The translations under genes were made by a program, and so were the position numbers. Shown here in pieces: positions 33,389 to 41,052 of a DNA stretch of 52,576 nt (positions within the stretch are counted from its first letter, which is position 1; every line of letters starts with the position of its first letter). Under the pieces are notes generated by a model. That model ran no database searches, had not been told where the DNA came from, and saw nothing but the letters and a program-made list of their open reading frames with translations. Where the stretch lies: the NCBI GenBank assembly GCA_947503365.1, contig CANNDT010000021.1:1-52576 (forward strand). Reading direction: 5' to 3'. Source of the DNA: CANNDT01 sp945876205. Its GTDB lineage: Bacteria > Acidobacteriota > Vicinamibacteria > Vicinamibacterales > UBA2999.

Positions 33389-33395
33389 CCGGCGC

Positions 33396-35438
33396 ATGAC
33401 ACGACTTGCCAGACCTCTTGGTTTCGCGGTTGCGCTGGTGCTCGGCCTCGGCTCGCTCAGCGTCGGGATCGGTGCCCAGAAGGGCGCCACCGGAGGCGAA
33501 TGGCGAACCTACGCCGGCGACCTTGCCAGCACGCATTACGCGCCGCTCGACCAGATCAACAAGGACAACTTCAACAAACTCGAGGTCGCGTGGCGCTTCA
33601 AGACCGACGCGTTCGGTCCGCGGCCGGAGTTCAACTTCCAGTCGACCCCCCTGATGGTAGGCGGAGTCGTCTACACGACCGCCGGATCGCGCCGCGCCGT
33701 GGTCGCGCTCGATGCCGGCACCGGCGAGATGCTGTGGATGCACAGCGAGAACGAGGGCAAGCGCGGCGACGCGGCCCCGCGTCAGCTGTCAGGGCGCGGG
33801 CTCGCGTATTGGAGCGACGCCAACGGGCGCGACGCGCGCATTCTCTATGTCACCCCCGGCTACCGCATGCTGGCGCTCGATGCGAAGACCGGAAACCCTG
33901 TTTCAACCTTCGGCAAGAACGGCGTCGTCGACCTGAAGTTAGACGATGACCAGGAGATGGATCTGATCGGCGGTGAGGTCGGGCTGCATGCCGCGCCGGT
34001 CATCGGCAAGGACACCATCATCATCGGCGCCGCGCACTTGAGCGGCACCGCGCCGAAGAGCCGCCGCAACGAAAAGGGCTACGTGCGCGGCTTCGACGTC
34101 CGCACGGGAAAGCGCATGTGGATCTTCCACACCATTCCACAGGACGGCGAATACGGCACCGAGACGTGGGAAGGCGACTCACGGAAGTACACCGGTAACG
34201 CCGGCGTCTGGTCGCAGATGAGCATCGACGAGGAGCTCGGGCTCGTCTACCTGCCGGTGGAGCTGCCGACGGGCGATTACTATGGCGGTCATCGTCCGGG
34301 CAACACGCTATTCGGCGAGAGCCTCGTGGCCGTCGACCTCAAGACCGGCAAGCGGAAGTGGCACTTCCAGTTCGTGCACCACGGCGTGTGGGACATGGAC
34401 ATTCCGTGTGCGCCGGTACTCGCCGATCTCACCGTCAACGGGCGGCCGGTCAAGGCCGTACTGCAGCCGACCAAGCAGGGGTGGATCTACTCGTTCAACC
34501 GCGAGACGGGCGAGCCGATCTGGCCGATCGAGGAGCGCGCGGTCGAACAGTCGACGGTGCCGATGGAGAAGACGAGCCCGACGCAGCCGTTCGTCACCAG
34601 GCCCGCGCCCTTCGACCGCCAGGGTGTGTCGCTCGACGATTTGATCGACTACACGCCGGAGCTCAAGGCCGAAGCCGTCAAGCTCGTGTCGAAGTACAAG
34701 CTCGGGCCGATTTTCACGCCGCCGGTCGTCAGCAAGTGGGACGGTCCGATGGGTACGTTGATGCTGCCCTCGACCACGGGTGGCGCCAACTGGCAGGGCG
34801 CTTCGTTCGATCCCGAGACGAAGATGCTCTACATCTATTCGTCGACCCAGATCTCGGTGCTCAGCCTGGTGCCGCCCGAGGGTACGCAATCGGATATGGC
34901 CTACGTCCGCGGCACGGCGACGGATCCGAACGCGCCTCCACGGCCGGCCGCGTCGGCCCAGACACCAGTGCTCGCGGTCGCCGGTGCCGAGCCGTCGGGA
35001 CCGGTGATGACGGTGCAGGGATTGCCGCTGGTGAAGCCGCCGTACGCGACGATTACCGCGTACGACATGAACAAGGGCGAGATCGTGTGGCGGATTGCGC
35101 ACGGTGAGACGCCCGACAACATCAGGAACCATCCGGCGCTCAAGGGGCTGAACATTCCGCGCACGGGACGCCTCGGGCGCATCGGCATCCTGGTCACCAA
35201 GACGCTCACCATCGCCGGCGAAGGCGGATTCTTTACCGACTCAAATGGCGTCCGCGGCGCTCGGCTGCGCGCCTACGACAAGGCCACGGGCAATGAAGTG
35301 GGATCGGTGTTCATGCCCGCCGGGCAGACGGGCACGCCGATGACCTACATGCACAACGGCAGGCAGTTCATCCTGGTTCCGATCAGCGGCGGCACCTACA
35401 GCGGCGAACTGCTCGCGTTCGCGGTGCCGAAGTCCTGA
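33396..35438 (+). CDS. secreted PQQ-type quinoprotein dehydrogenase (beta-propeller)
   Basis: 680 aa with a signal peptide (LGFAVALVLGLGSLSVGIGAQ). Propeller repeats are recognisable: GEWRTYAGDLASTHYAPLDQ, STPLMVGGVVYTTAG, VVALDAGTGEMLW, VWDMDIPCAPVLADL, KQGWIYSFNRETGEPIWPI and AGQTGTPMTYMHNGRQFILV. It resembles membrane glucose/alcohol dehydrogenase-type quinoproteins, which oxidise sugars or alcohols in the periplasm and pass electrons to quinone or cytochrome. No cytochrome c motif (CxxCH) and no pqq genes are in view. An Ala/Pro-rich insertion at about 510-535 is probably a loop. Substrate unknown. Confidence 0.88.
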   Translation: MTRLARPLGFAVALVLGLGSLSVGIGAQKGATGGEWRTYAGDLASTHYAPLDQINKDNFNKLEVAWRFKTDAFGPRPEFNFQSTPLMVGGVVYTTAGSRRAVVALDAGTGEMLWMHSENEGKRGDAAPRQLSGRGLAYWSDANGRDARILYVTPGYRMLALDAKTGNPVSTFGKNGVVDLKLDDDQEMDLIGGEVGLHAAPVIGKDTIIIGAAHLSGTAPKSRRNEKGYVRGFDVRTGKRMWIFHTIPQDGEYGTETWEGDSRKYTGNAGVWSQMSIDEELGLVYLPVELPTGDYYGGHRPGNTLFGESLVAVDLKTGKRKWHFQFVHHGVWDMDIPCAPVLADLTVNGRPVKAVLQPTKQGWIYSFNRETGEPIWPIEERAVEQSTVPMEKTSPTQPFVTRPAPFDRQGVSLDDLIDYTPELKAEAVKLVSKYKLGPIFTPPVVSKWDGPMGTLMLPSTTGGANWQGASFDPETKMLYIYSSTQISVLSLVPPEGTQSDMAYVRGTATDPNAPPRPAASAQTPVLAVAGAEPSGPVMTVQGLPLVKPPYATITAYDMNKGEIVWRIAHGETPDNIRNHPALKGLNIPRTGRLGRIGILVTKTLTIAGEGGFFTDSNGVRGARLRAYDKATGNEVGSVFMPAGQTGTPMTYMHNGRQFILVPISGGTYSGELLAFAVPKS

Positions 35439-35444
35439 GGTGAC

Positions 35445-35546
35445 GCGGGGGCTGAAGCCCCCGCGCTACATCCGCCGAGGTTGCGCCTGCCGCGCCAATA
35501 CGGTCACGTTCTCTGCCGCCTGTAGCGCGCGGGCTTCAGCCTGCGC
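35445..35546. repeat. inverted pair of REP-like 26-bp hairpin elements
   Basis: Copy A (35445-35470) contains GCGGGGGCT GA AGCCCCCGC; copy B (35521-35546) is its reverse complement at 23 of 26 positions. Each folds alone, and both can fold together across the 50-base spacer. They fill the gap between the convergent PQQ and E1 genes, where they could act as a two-way terminator or mRNA 3'-end stabiliser. Confidence 0.75.
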
Positions 35547-35550
35547 GTGT

Positions 35551-38046
35551 TCAATATGCCAGCAGCAAACGCGCCGCGTGCTCTATCTCGTCCTCGGAGG
35601 GGAGAAAGAACTCTTCGAGAGGCGGTGAGTAGGGCACCGGCGTGTCGAGCGCGCCGATCACTCTGACTGGCGCGTCAAGCGATTCAAACGCCTCTTCCTG
35701 GATCATCGCGGCCAGGCTTTCGCCGATGCCGCCCGTCCGCGAATCCTCGTGGACGATCAGCACACGGCTGCAGTGCCGCGCCACCGTCAGCACCGCGTCC
35801 TTGTCGAGCGGCGCGAGCGTGCGCAAGTCGAGGACGCTGGCTTCGATCCCGTCCGCCGCAAGCGTCGCCGCCACACGCATCGCCACGTGGACGTAGGCGC
35901 CGTACGAAATAAGCGCGACGTCATCGCCGGCACGCCTCAGCGCAGCCTTCCCGAGCGGCAACGGCGCGGGAGACTCAGGTGTCAGCACCTGCTTGATGCG
36001 CGGATCGCGATAGAGGTTGATGTGCTCGTAGTAGAGAACCGGATCCGGATCGGCCACGGCTGCCGCCATGAGCGCGCGCGCATCTTCCGGAGTTGAAGGC
36101 GTGACGATCTTCAGACCAGGAGTCCGGTAGAACCACGGCTCGGTGTTCTGGCTGTGGTACGGCCCGGCATGACGCAGGCCACCCCACGGCATGCGGACGA
36201 CCATCGGCACCGAGGCTCCCCAGCGGTAGCGGATCTTTGCGGCGTTGTTCACGAGCTGGTTGAAGCCGGTGGCGACGAAGTCGTTGAACTGCATCTCGCC
36301 GATCGGGCGCTGGCCAGCCAGCGCGGCGCCGACGCAGACGCCGAGCACTCCCGCCTCCGCCAATGGCGAATTGATGATGCGATCGCCAAACTCCTCGAGC
36401 AGCGGCCGCAGCAGCAGAAACGCATTGCCGTACTTGCCGCCGACGTCTTCGCCGTAGACGAACACGCGTGGATCGGATCGGAGCGCGTCGCCGACGCCCA
36501 TCATCACGGCTTCGAGAAACGTGCTGCCGTTGCGATTGAACGGTGCGCCAGTCTCAACGGGAGGGAGAGCCGGGCTCAACTCGATCCTCAGGCGCTCTTC
36601 AGGTTCGAGCGGTTCTGCGCGCACCCGCGGCGCTTCCGCAGCGAACACCCCCTCGCCTGCCGTGCCCGGATCAGGCCACGGAGCGTCGATGATGGCTTGC
36701 GCTTCCTCTTCGACCAGTGCCGCGATTTCGTCCTTGAACTGCTGGAGATCGGCTTTTCCGATGACGCCTTCTGCTTCCAGTCTCCCGGCGTACGAGGCGA
36801 TCGGATCCTTCGCCGACCAAGCGGCATACCGGCTCCGATCGGCGTAGGCGCCCTGCGCCAGCAGCGCGTAGACCCAGGAGGCCGGCGGCTCCTTGCCGAG
36901 ATACAGCATGTCGTCGTGATGCGCGTGTCCGCACATCCGCATCGAGACCAGCTCGATCAGCGTGGGCCCTTCGCCGGCGCGGGCGCGATCGGCGGCCCAG
37001 GTGAACGCCGCCGCGATGGCATCGGCATCGGTGCCGTCGATCGTGATGCCTGGAATGCCGTAGCCCGCCGCCTTGTCGGCGAAGACGCGAACGGCAGACT
37101 GTTCGTTGACGGGCGTCGAGAGCGCCGTCTGGTTGTTCTCGAGACAGAAGACGGCCGGCAGCTTCCGCGCGGCGCAGAGGTTGATCGCCTCGTGCCACTC
37201 GCCGAGCGACGAGCCCCCTTCGCCGATGAACGACACCGCGATGCGCCCGGATCGCTCGCGCGCAAAGGCCATCGCCATCCCCGCGACCGACAGCGTGCTG
37301 ATCGAGAGCGGCGCCGTTGCCGGCAGGATGCCCCAGTCGAAGTCGCCGATGTGCAGGTCCTTGCCGTTCATGGGCGGTCCCTGCTTGCCCATCTGCGCGT
37401 TCAGGACCATTCGAACCGTCGCGCGATCCGATCGCATTGCGAGCGCCACGCCCAGGTCGCGGAAGATCGGTCCGACGACATCGCCCTGCCAGCCGCGCCC
37501 GGGGTCGCGATACCGCTCGCCGCGCCGCAGCCGGATCGCCGCCGCATAGATGGCCTCCTGCCCGAGCGAGCGGAATCCCTTTCCCTGGAACGGCGCGTTG
37601 CCGTACTTCACCTCGCCGCTGACGAAGAACTGCTTCAGCCGGTTGTCGACGGCGCGAGTGAGCACCATGCCGCGAAGCATCTCGCGCCGCTCGTCCGCCG
37701 TGAGCGACCAGGCAAGCGCCTCGCGGACGAGGAACGCGTCGCACGCGGCCACCAGCTCGCTTCGTGCCGCGTCGATGCGCTGGCTGGCGCTCACGCCTGG
37801 TGTGGGATCGGGAAGAGGAGCGGGGCCGGTTTCCTCGAGCGCGCGCTTGAGCTCGCGCTTGAACTCGAGACGGAAGAACTCGATGTGCGCCCCGTCGCGC
37901 TCGACAATCTTCGAGGCGCCGCTCGACTCGAGTGCCTCCTGCACGACCGCGAGGGCGAATGGAAATCGCTCGAGCACAAAGGCAGCGAGGCGGGCAGCCA
38001 CTCCGGTCGCGGTCGACGAGGGCACCGGACGGGACATCGAGCTCAT
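35551..38046 (-). CDS. fused E1 alpha-beta 2-oxoacid dehydrogenase (branched-chain/pyruvate type)
   Basis: 831 aa. An N-terminal extension (1-100) precedes the E1-alpha part (about 110-480) with the ThDP motif GEGGSSLGEWHEAINLCAAR ending in ENNQ, and SMRMCGHAHHDD. The E1-beta part follows (about 510-831) with EAVMMGVGDALRSDPRVFVYGEDVG..., MQFNDF and the C-terminal transketolase-type strand. Alpha and beta are normally separate genes; here one polypeptide carries both. It decarboxylates a 2-oxoacid and loads an E2 lipoate, most likely the E2 at 22028-23299 because SucB already has SucA. Substrate class not resolved. Confidence 0.9.
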   Translation of the reverse strand: MSSMSRPVPSSTATGVAARLAAFVLERFPFALAVVQEALESSGASKIVERDGAHIEFFRLEFKRELKRALEETGPAPLPDPTPGVSASQRIDAARSELVAACDAFLVREALAWSLTADERREMLRGMVLTRAVDNRLKQFFVSGEVKYGNAPFQGKGFRSLGQEAIYAAAIRLRRGERYRDPGRGWQGDVVGPIFRDLGVALAMRSDRATVRMVLNAQMGKQGPPMNGKDLHIGDFDWGILPATAPLSISTLSVAGMAMAFARERSGRIAVSFIGEGGSSLGEWHEAINLCAARKLPAVFCLENNQTALSTPVNEQSAVRVFADKAAGYGIPGITIDGTDADAIAAAFTWAADRARAGEGPTLIELVSMRMCGHAHHDDMLYLGKEPPASWVYALLAQGAYADRSRYAAWSAKDPIASYAGRLEAEGVIGKADLQQFKDEIAALVEEEAQAIIDAPWPDPGTAGEGVFAAEAPRVRAEPLEPEERLRIELSPALPPVETGAPFNRNGSTFLEAVMMGVGDALRSDPRVFVYGEDVGGKYGNAFLLLRPLLEEFGDRIINSPLAEAGVLGVCVGAALAGQRPIGEMQFNDFVATGFNQLVNNAAKIRYRWGASVPMVVRMPWGGLRHAGPYHSQNTEPWFYRTPGLKIVTPSTPEDARALMAAAVADPDPVLYYEHINLYRDPRIKQVLTPESPAPLPLGKAALRRAGDDVALISYGAYVHVAMRVAATLAADGIEASVLDLRTLAPLDKDAVLTVARHCSRVLIVHEDSRTGGIGESLAAMIQEEAFESLDAPVRVIGALDTPVPYSPPLEEFFLPSEDEIEHAARLLLAY

Positions 38047-38105
38047 GGTACCGTTGGCTGTTGGCAGTTGAGAAATTTTTCAAAGGCTGGGCGAAGCCCG
38101 GACCG

Positions 38106-38897
38106 GTGCCGCCTGGAGCGTCGTCGCCGCCCGAGGTGCCTGCGGACGAAACGCTCGATGCCATCAGCGGACACTTCCGCATCTTCCAGCTTCGCAAGGG
38201 CCACCGGTTTTCGACTGACGATGTGCTGACGGCGTGGTACGGGACGAGCTGGGCGCCATCCGCGAGCCGCGTGCTCGATCTCGGTTCAGGCATCGGATCG
38301 GTCGGCATGATCGCCGCCTGGAGACTTCAGGGCGCGCAGTTCGTCACGATCGAGGCTCAGGACGAGAGCGTCGTCCTGGCGCGAAAGTCGGCGGCCTACA
38401 ACGGCCTGGCCGACCGCTACGACATTCGATGCGCCGACTTCAGGGCAGCGGACGCGCTTCGAGCAGACGAGCGATTCGACCTCGTGCTCGGGAGCCCGCC
38501 GTATTTTCCGCTGGGTACTGGCGTCGAGGGGGACCACCCGCAGAAGATCGCCTGCCGCTTCGAGCTGCGCGGCGACATCAGCGATTACGCTCGCGTCGCG
38601 CAGGAACACCTCGAACATGGCGGGCTGTTCGCGTGCGTGTTTCCCGAGGACCAGCGGGAGCGCCTTGAACGCGCTGCCAGCGATGCGTCACTGGCGGTCG
38701 TGCGAAGACGACCCGTCCTCTTTCGGGAAGGTGAGGCGCCGCTGGTCGGTCTCTTCGCGCTGATGCGCGCGTCCGACCTGCCGGAAGCGATGCGCGAACG
38801 GACGTGGGTCGAGCCGCCGCTCGTCATTCGAACGGCAGGCGGCAATGTTCACCCTGAGTATGCCGCCATCAAGCTGTCAGTTGGCTTCCCGCCCTAG
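38106..38897 (+). CDS. TrmN6-like SAM-dependent methyltransferase
   Basis: 263 aa from GTG 38106 (a TTG at 38061 is an alternative). GHFRIFQLRKGHRFSTDDVL is typical of the tRNA1(Val) adenine-37 N6-methyltransferase family. Motif I is VLDLGSGIGSVGM, the acidic motif II is IEAQDES, and the catalytic NPPY-type motif reads LGSPPYF, with Ser for Asn. The C-terminal AAIKLSVGFPP is duplicated downstream as a remnant (39519-39626). Diverges from the E1 fusion. The target (tRNA or protein) is uncertain because of the altered motif IV. Confidence 0.8.
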   Translation: MPPGASSPPEVPADETLDAISGHFRIFQLRKGHRFSTDDVLTAWYGTSWAPSASRVLDLGSGIGSVGMIAAWRLQGAQFVTIEAQDESVVLARKSAAYNGLADRYDIRCADFRAADALRADERFDLVLGSPPYFPLGTGVEGDHPQKIACRFELRGDISDYARVAQEHLEHGGLFACVFPEDQRERLERAASDASLAVVRRRPVLFREGEAPLVGLFALMRASDLPEAMRERTWVEPPLVIRTAGGNVHPEYAAIKLSVGFPP

Positions 38898-39022
38898 CGC
38901 GCACCTTGATGGTGCTGGGCCCAGGACCGGCCAGCACGAGGCGCAACCGCGGAGCCAAGTGCGATGCAGCGGTATTAAGATTAGGTCGGGCTATCCCCGG
39001 GAACCGTTAGAATTCGGCGCGG

Positions 39023-39254
39023 ATGGATTTTGAGATTGTCGGCGATCTCAGCAATATCGAGACGATTGCGACGGGGCGTAGCATCCGTGATCTGTCACGA
39101 TTGCGGCGCTTGTATGGCCGGGGCCACTGGAAGAAGATGAATAGGGACTGCGCGGATACGGCGCGATGGTCGGATTCGGCTGGCCGAACTGCATTGGTAT
39201 GAAGCGCATGGCATTGGCAAAAAAGAGTTCAAGCGCAAGAGGTACCTCGACTAG
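39023..39254 (+). pseudogene. frameshifted small conserved protein (first gene of a two-gene module)
   Basis: ATG 39023 reads MDFEIVGDLSNIETIATGRS and IRDLSRLRRLYGRGHWKKM, then leaves frame and stops at 39200-39202. In the next frame the sequence resumes from about 39154 as IRRDGRIRLAELHWYEAHG, then KKEFKRKRYLD, ending at a TAG 39252-39254. The two halves together fit a small family I recall (about 77 residues, 'ELHWYEAHGIG' end) usually followed by a gene like the next one. One extra base around 39150 explains the break. Function unknown. Confidence 0.7.
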
Positions 39255-39513
39255 ATCTCGCAGACCGGTCGCGAGCGGGCGCCGGTTTGCCGTGTGCGTC
39301 AGAAATGACGGGTACGAGGCGTCACTGGAACGTAACAAGATCTACGCCGTCCTGCCGGACGATGAGGCCGAACATGATGGCGATCTTCGAGTGGTCGACG
39401 AGAGCGGCGAGGACTATCTGTTCTCGGCCGATCGCTTCGTGGCCATCGAAGTGCCCGCCGCGGTGAGGAAGTCTCTGCTCAAGGCCGCTCAGGCTGATTC
39501 GCCGTTTCACTGA
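39208..39513 (+). CDS. small protein of unknown function (second gene of the module)
   Basis: 101 aa with ATG 39208; ATG 39199 and GTG 39292 are alternatives, and most of the first 25 residues overlap the broken upstream gene. The recognisable part is RFAVCVRNDGYEASLERNKI, then YAVLPDDEA and VVDESGEDYLFSADRFVAIE, a compact domain I have seen as the partner of the preceding family in many bacteria. It may be a toxin-antitoxin-like or stress module, but nothing in the sequence proves that. Confidence 0.65.
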   Translation: MALAKKSSSARGTSTRSRRPVASGRRFAVCVRNDGYEASLERNKIYAVLPDDEAEHDGDLRVVDESGEDYLFSADRFVAIEVPAAVRKSLLKAAQADSPFH

Positions 39514-39518
39514 CGATC

Positions 39519-39626
39519 GTGCGAAGGTGCTTTCGCGAAGGCGAACCCGCCGCTCGTCATTCGGTCGGCGGCGGCGTCCACCCGGAGTACGCCGCCGTCA
39601 AGCTGTCGGTTGGATTTCCGCCCTAG
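39519..39626 (+). pseudogene. remnant of a second TrmN6-like methyltransferase 3' end
   Basis: Reading from 39519, the frame gives VRRCFREGEPAARHSVGGG, then VHPEYAAVKLSVGFPP and a TAG. This copies the end of the methyltransferase at 38106-38897, with the central 30-40 residues lost and a 4-base net deletion. DNA identity is clearest between 39547-39630 and 38814-38901. Confidence 0.75.
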
Positions 39627-40273
39627 CGCGTCGCCTTGAACGGCACCGACCCCATCGTCTTATCCCACAAGATGACGATGCGCCCGCTGTCGGTCGTCAT
39701 GTCCCCGAACTGCCACTCGAGCTGCTCGACTTTGAACGGCAGCGACTCCACTTTCATCGGCGCGCGAAGGATGTCCTTCTCCGGCGTGTAGTCGAATGCG
39801 CCGAACAAGGCGCCGGGGATATTCGCGTTGAGCCGGGGCGCGACCGCCCAGTCGGCCACGATGAACGTCCACTCGGTCGGCTGCTTCAGCTCGATGAAGA
39901 CGCTGTACTCGCCAGCGGGCATCGTCTTGCCGCCGATCGACAGCGGAACCTCGCTCCTGATACGGGTCGAAAGGTTCGCACCCGCGCGCCAGACGGGGGC
40001 GCCCGCATTCGTCGCCTTGCCGTACTCGGCGCCGGTACCGCCGAACGCCTCGCGGCCCCTGAGCAGTGGGCGTCCATAGGTGATGTCGATCCACTTGCCC
40101 TCGAGGTATCGCTCACCGCCCATCGTGAAAGCCGTCGTCTCGCCCTTCACCCACTTTCCCAGCACCTGCGCTGATGCATTTCCGGGAGGACTGAGCGGAC
40201 GCGCCTGCTGCGCAATAAGTGATGCTCCAGCAGACAGGAAGGCAACGACGACGGCAATCGACTTCACGTTCAT
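39623..40273 (-). CDS. DUF2911 family secreted protein
   Basis: 216 aa from ATG 40273, with AGGGA six bases upstream. A signal peptide (NVKSIAVVVAFLSAGASLIA) is followed by a beta-rich domain: KWIDITYGRPLLRGRE, GAPVWRAGANLSTRI, GKTMPAGEYSVFIEL, EWTFIVADW. These are characteristic of DUF2911 proteins, found in Bacteroidota and Acidobacteriota; function unknown. Its stop codon shares the CTAG of the methyltransferase remnant. A longer frame would run into the truncated HepT gene. Confidence 0.85.
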   Translation of the reverse strand: MNVKSIAVVVAFLSAGASLIAQQARPLSPPGNASAQVLGKWVKGETTAFTMGGERYLEGKWIDITYGRPLLRGREAFGGTGAEYGKATNAGAPVWRAGANLSTRIRSEVPLSIGGKTMPAGEYSVFIELKQPTEWTFIVADWAVAPRLNANIPGALFGAFDYTPEKDILRAPMKVESLPFKVEQLEWQFGDMTTDSGRIVILWDKTMGSVPFKATR

Positions 40274-40292
40274 GCGAGTCCCTTCTTTCACA

Positions 40293-40394
40293 CTACGCGT
40301 CATACGCCTCGCGTGAGAGGCCCCGCGTCTTGCCGACCGCCTTCTTCGCCATGTCGAGCATGTGCCAGACGTATACGACGTCACGCGGCGACAT
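40293..40394 (-). pseudogene. truncated HepT-like (HEPN/DUF86) toxin gene
   Basis: Starts at ATG 40394 inside the MNT gene (14-base overlap) and encodes only 33 residues, MSPRDVVYVWHMLDMAKKAV followed by GLSREAYDA, before a TAG. This matches the first helix of DUF86/HepT proteins, which are normally 110-140 residues with a later Rx4-6H active site. The catalytic part is gone, replaced by the DUF2911 gene region. Confidence 0.7.
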
Positions 40395-40695
40395 ACAAGG
40401 ATTCAGCGCTGCTTAACACCTGATCCCGAATCGGGGGGTTGAGAAATTTCGGCGTCACCATGTCGACGCGACGGCCGTGCAGAAGGCCAGACAACTCGCG
40501 CTCGATGCTCACGAACTTGAGGCCCGGCACGTGGCCGGGTTGAGATTCCACGAGGACGTCCACGTCGCTCTCGGGGCCGAAGTCGTCGCGAAGGACAGAT
40601 CCGAACAGCGCCAGCCGCGTGATGTGGTGCCGTCGACAGAACGCCGAAACGGCATCGCGATCGATTGAAATCCGTGGGCTCATGGCTTCGCCCAT
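40381..40695 (-). CDS. mntA: MNT-type nucleotidyltransferase antitoxin
   Basis: 104 aa. Minimal nucleotidyltransferase motif GSVLRDDFGPESDVDVLVE (GSx(10)DxD), with RRVDMVTPKFL as the third acidic strand. In MNT-HepT systems this protein AMPylates and silences the HepT RNase. Here the HepT partner is cut to 33 residues, so MNT is probably an orphan. Two ATG codons, 40695 and 40683, are possible starts. Confidence 0.85.
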   Translation of the reverse strand: MGEAMSPRISIDRDAVSAFCRRHHITRLALFGSVLRDDFGPESDVDVLVESQPGHVPGLKFVSIERELSGLLHGRRVDMVTPKFLNPPIRDQVLSSAESLYVAA

Positions 40696-40821
40696 GATAC
40701 CGCCGGCGTCGGCGCGGCGAGCCCCTATGTCCGCGGGCAGGAGTCCTTGCCGTGGAGTTGTGGGCCGAACGAGGTCGTCAGCGCTGCGGCACGCCGGCGT
40801 CCAGTTCCCGTCGTGCGAAAA

Positions 40822-40909
40822 GCGGAACAGGTGAGGTCACGCAGGAACTCCGAACACATCGAGGGGCCGACGTAGCATTACCGTAGGGGTTGGAATCCCC
40901 GCTTCCGCA
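40822..40909 (+). other. tRNA-like remnant, probably from a tRNA-Leu type gene
   Basis: GCGGAA (40822-40827) pairs with TTCCGC (40903-40908) as an acceptor stem. A T-arm GGGG-TTGGAAT-CCCC sits at 40886-40900, correctly placed before CTTCCGC, then A and CCC instead of CCA. Total 87 bases, a class II (Leu/Ser) length. The D-arm and anticodon arm cannot be folded convincingly, so it is a decayed or false tRNA. It is the only structure I see in the 330-base gap 40696-41025 apart from the repeat at its end. Confidence 0.35.
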
Positions 40910-40989
40910 CCCGAAACCATCGGCTGGACCCGTCGGCGTAGCCGGATCGACGCATCGCCTGACGTCGACGAAGTCGCCAGTGTCCCCTG

Positions 40990-41052
40990 CCTTCGTCACC
41001 TTCGTGACCTTCGAGTCCTTCGTGGCTACTTCGGCTTCGTGCCCTTCGTGGC
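40990..41052 (-). repeat. CACGAAGG-type nonamer repeat running into a gene 3' end
   Basis: On the minus strand, units GCCACGAAGG, GCACGAAGC, then GCCACGAAGG, ACTCGAAGG, TCACGAAGG and TGACGAAGG follow each other with a period near 9. The first units encode the last residues (EATKGTKPK) of the dehydrogenase at 41026-42120; its TAG lies within the tract. Confidence 0.8.

Noticed and set aside
36154..38229. 691-codon plus-strand frame opposite the E1 fusion
   Set aside because: Shadow of the E1 gene, which has all ThDP motifs; no recognisable domain in the antisense frame.
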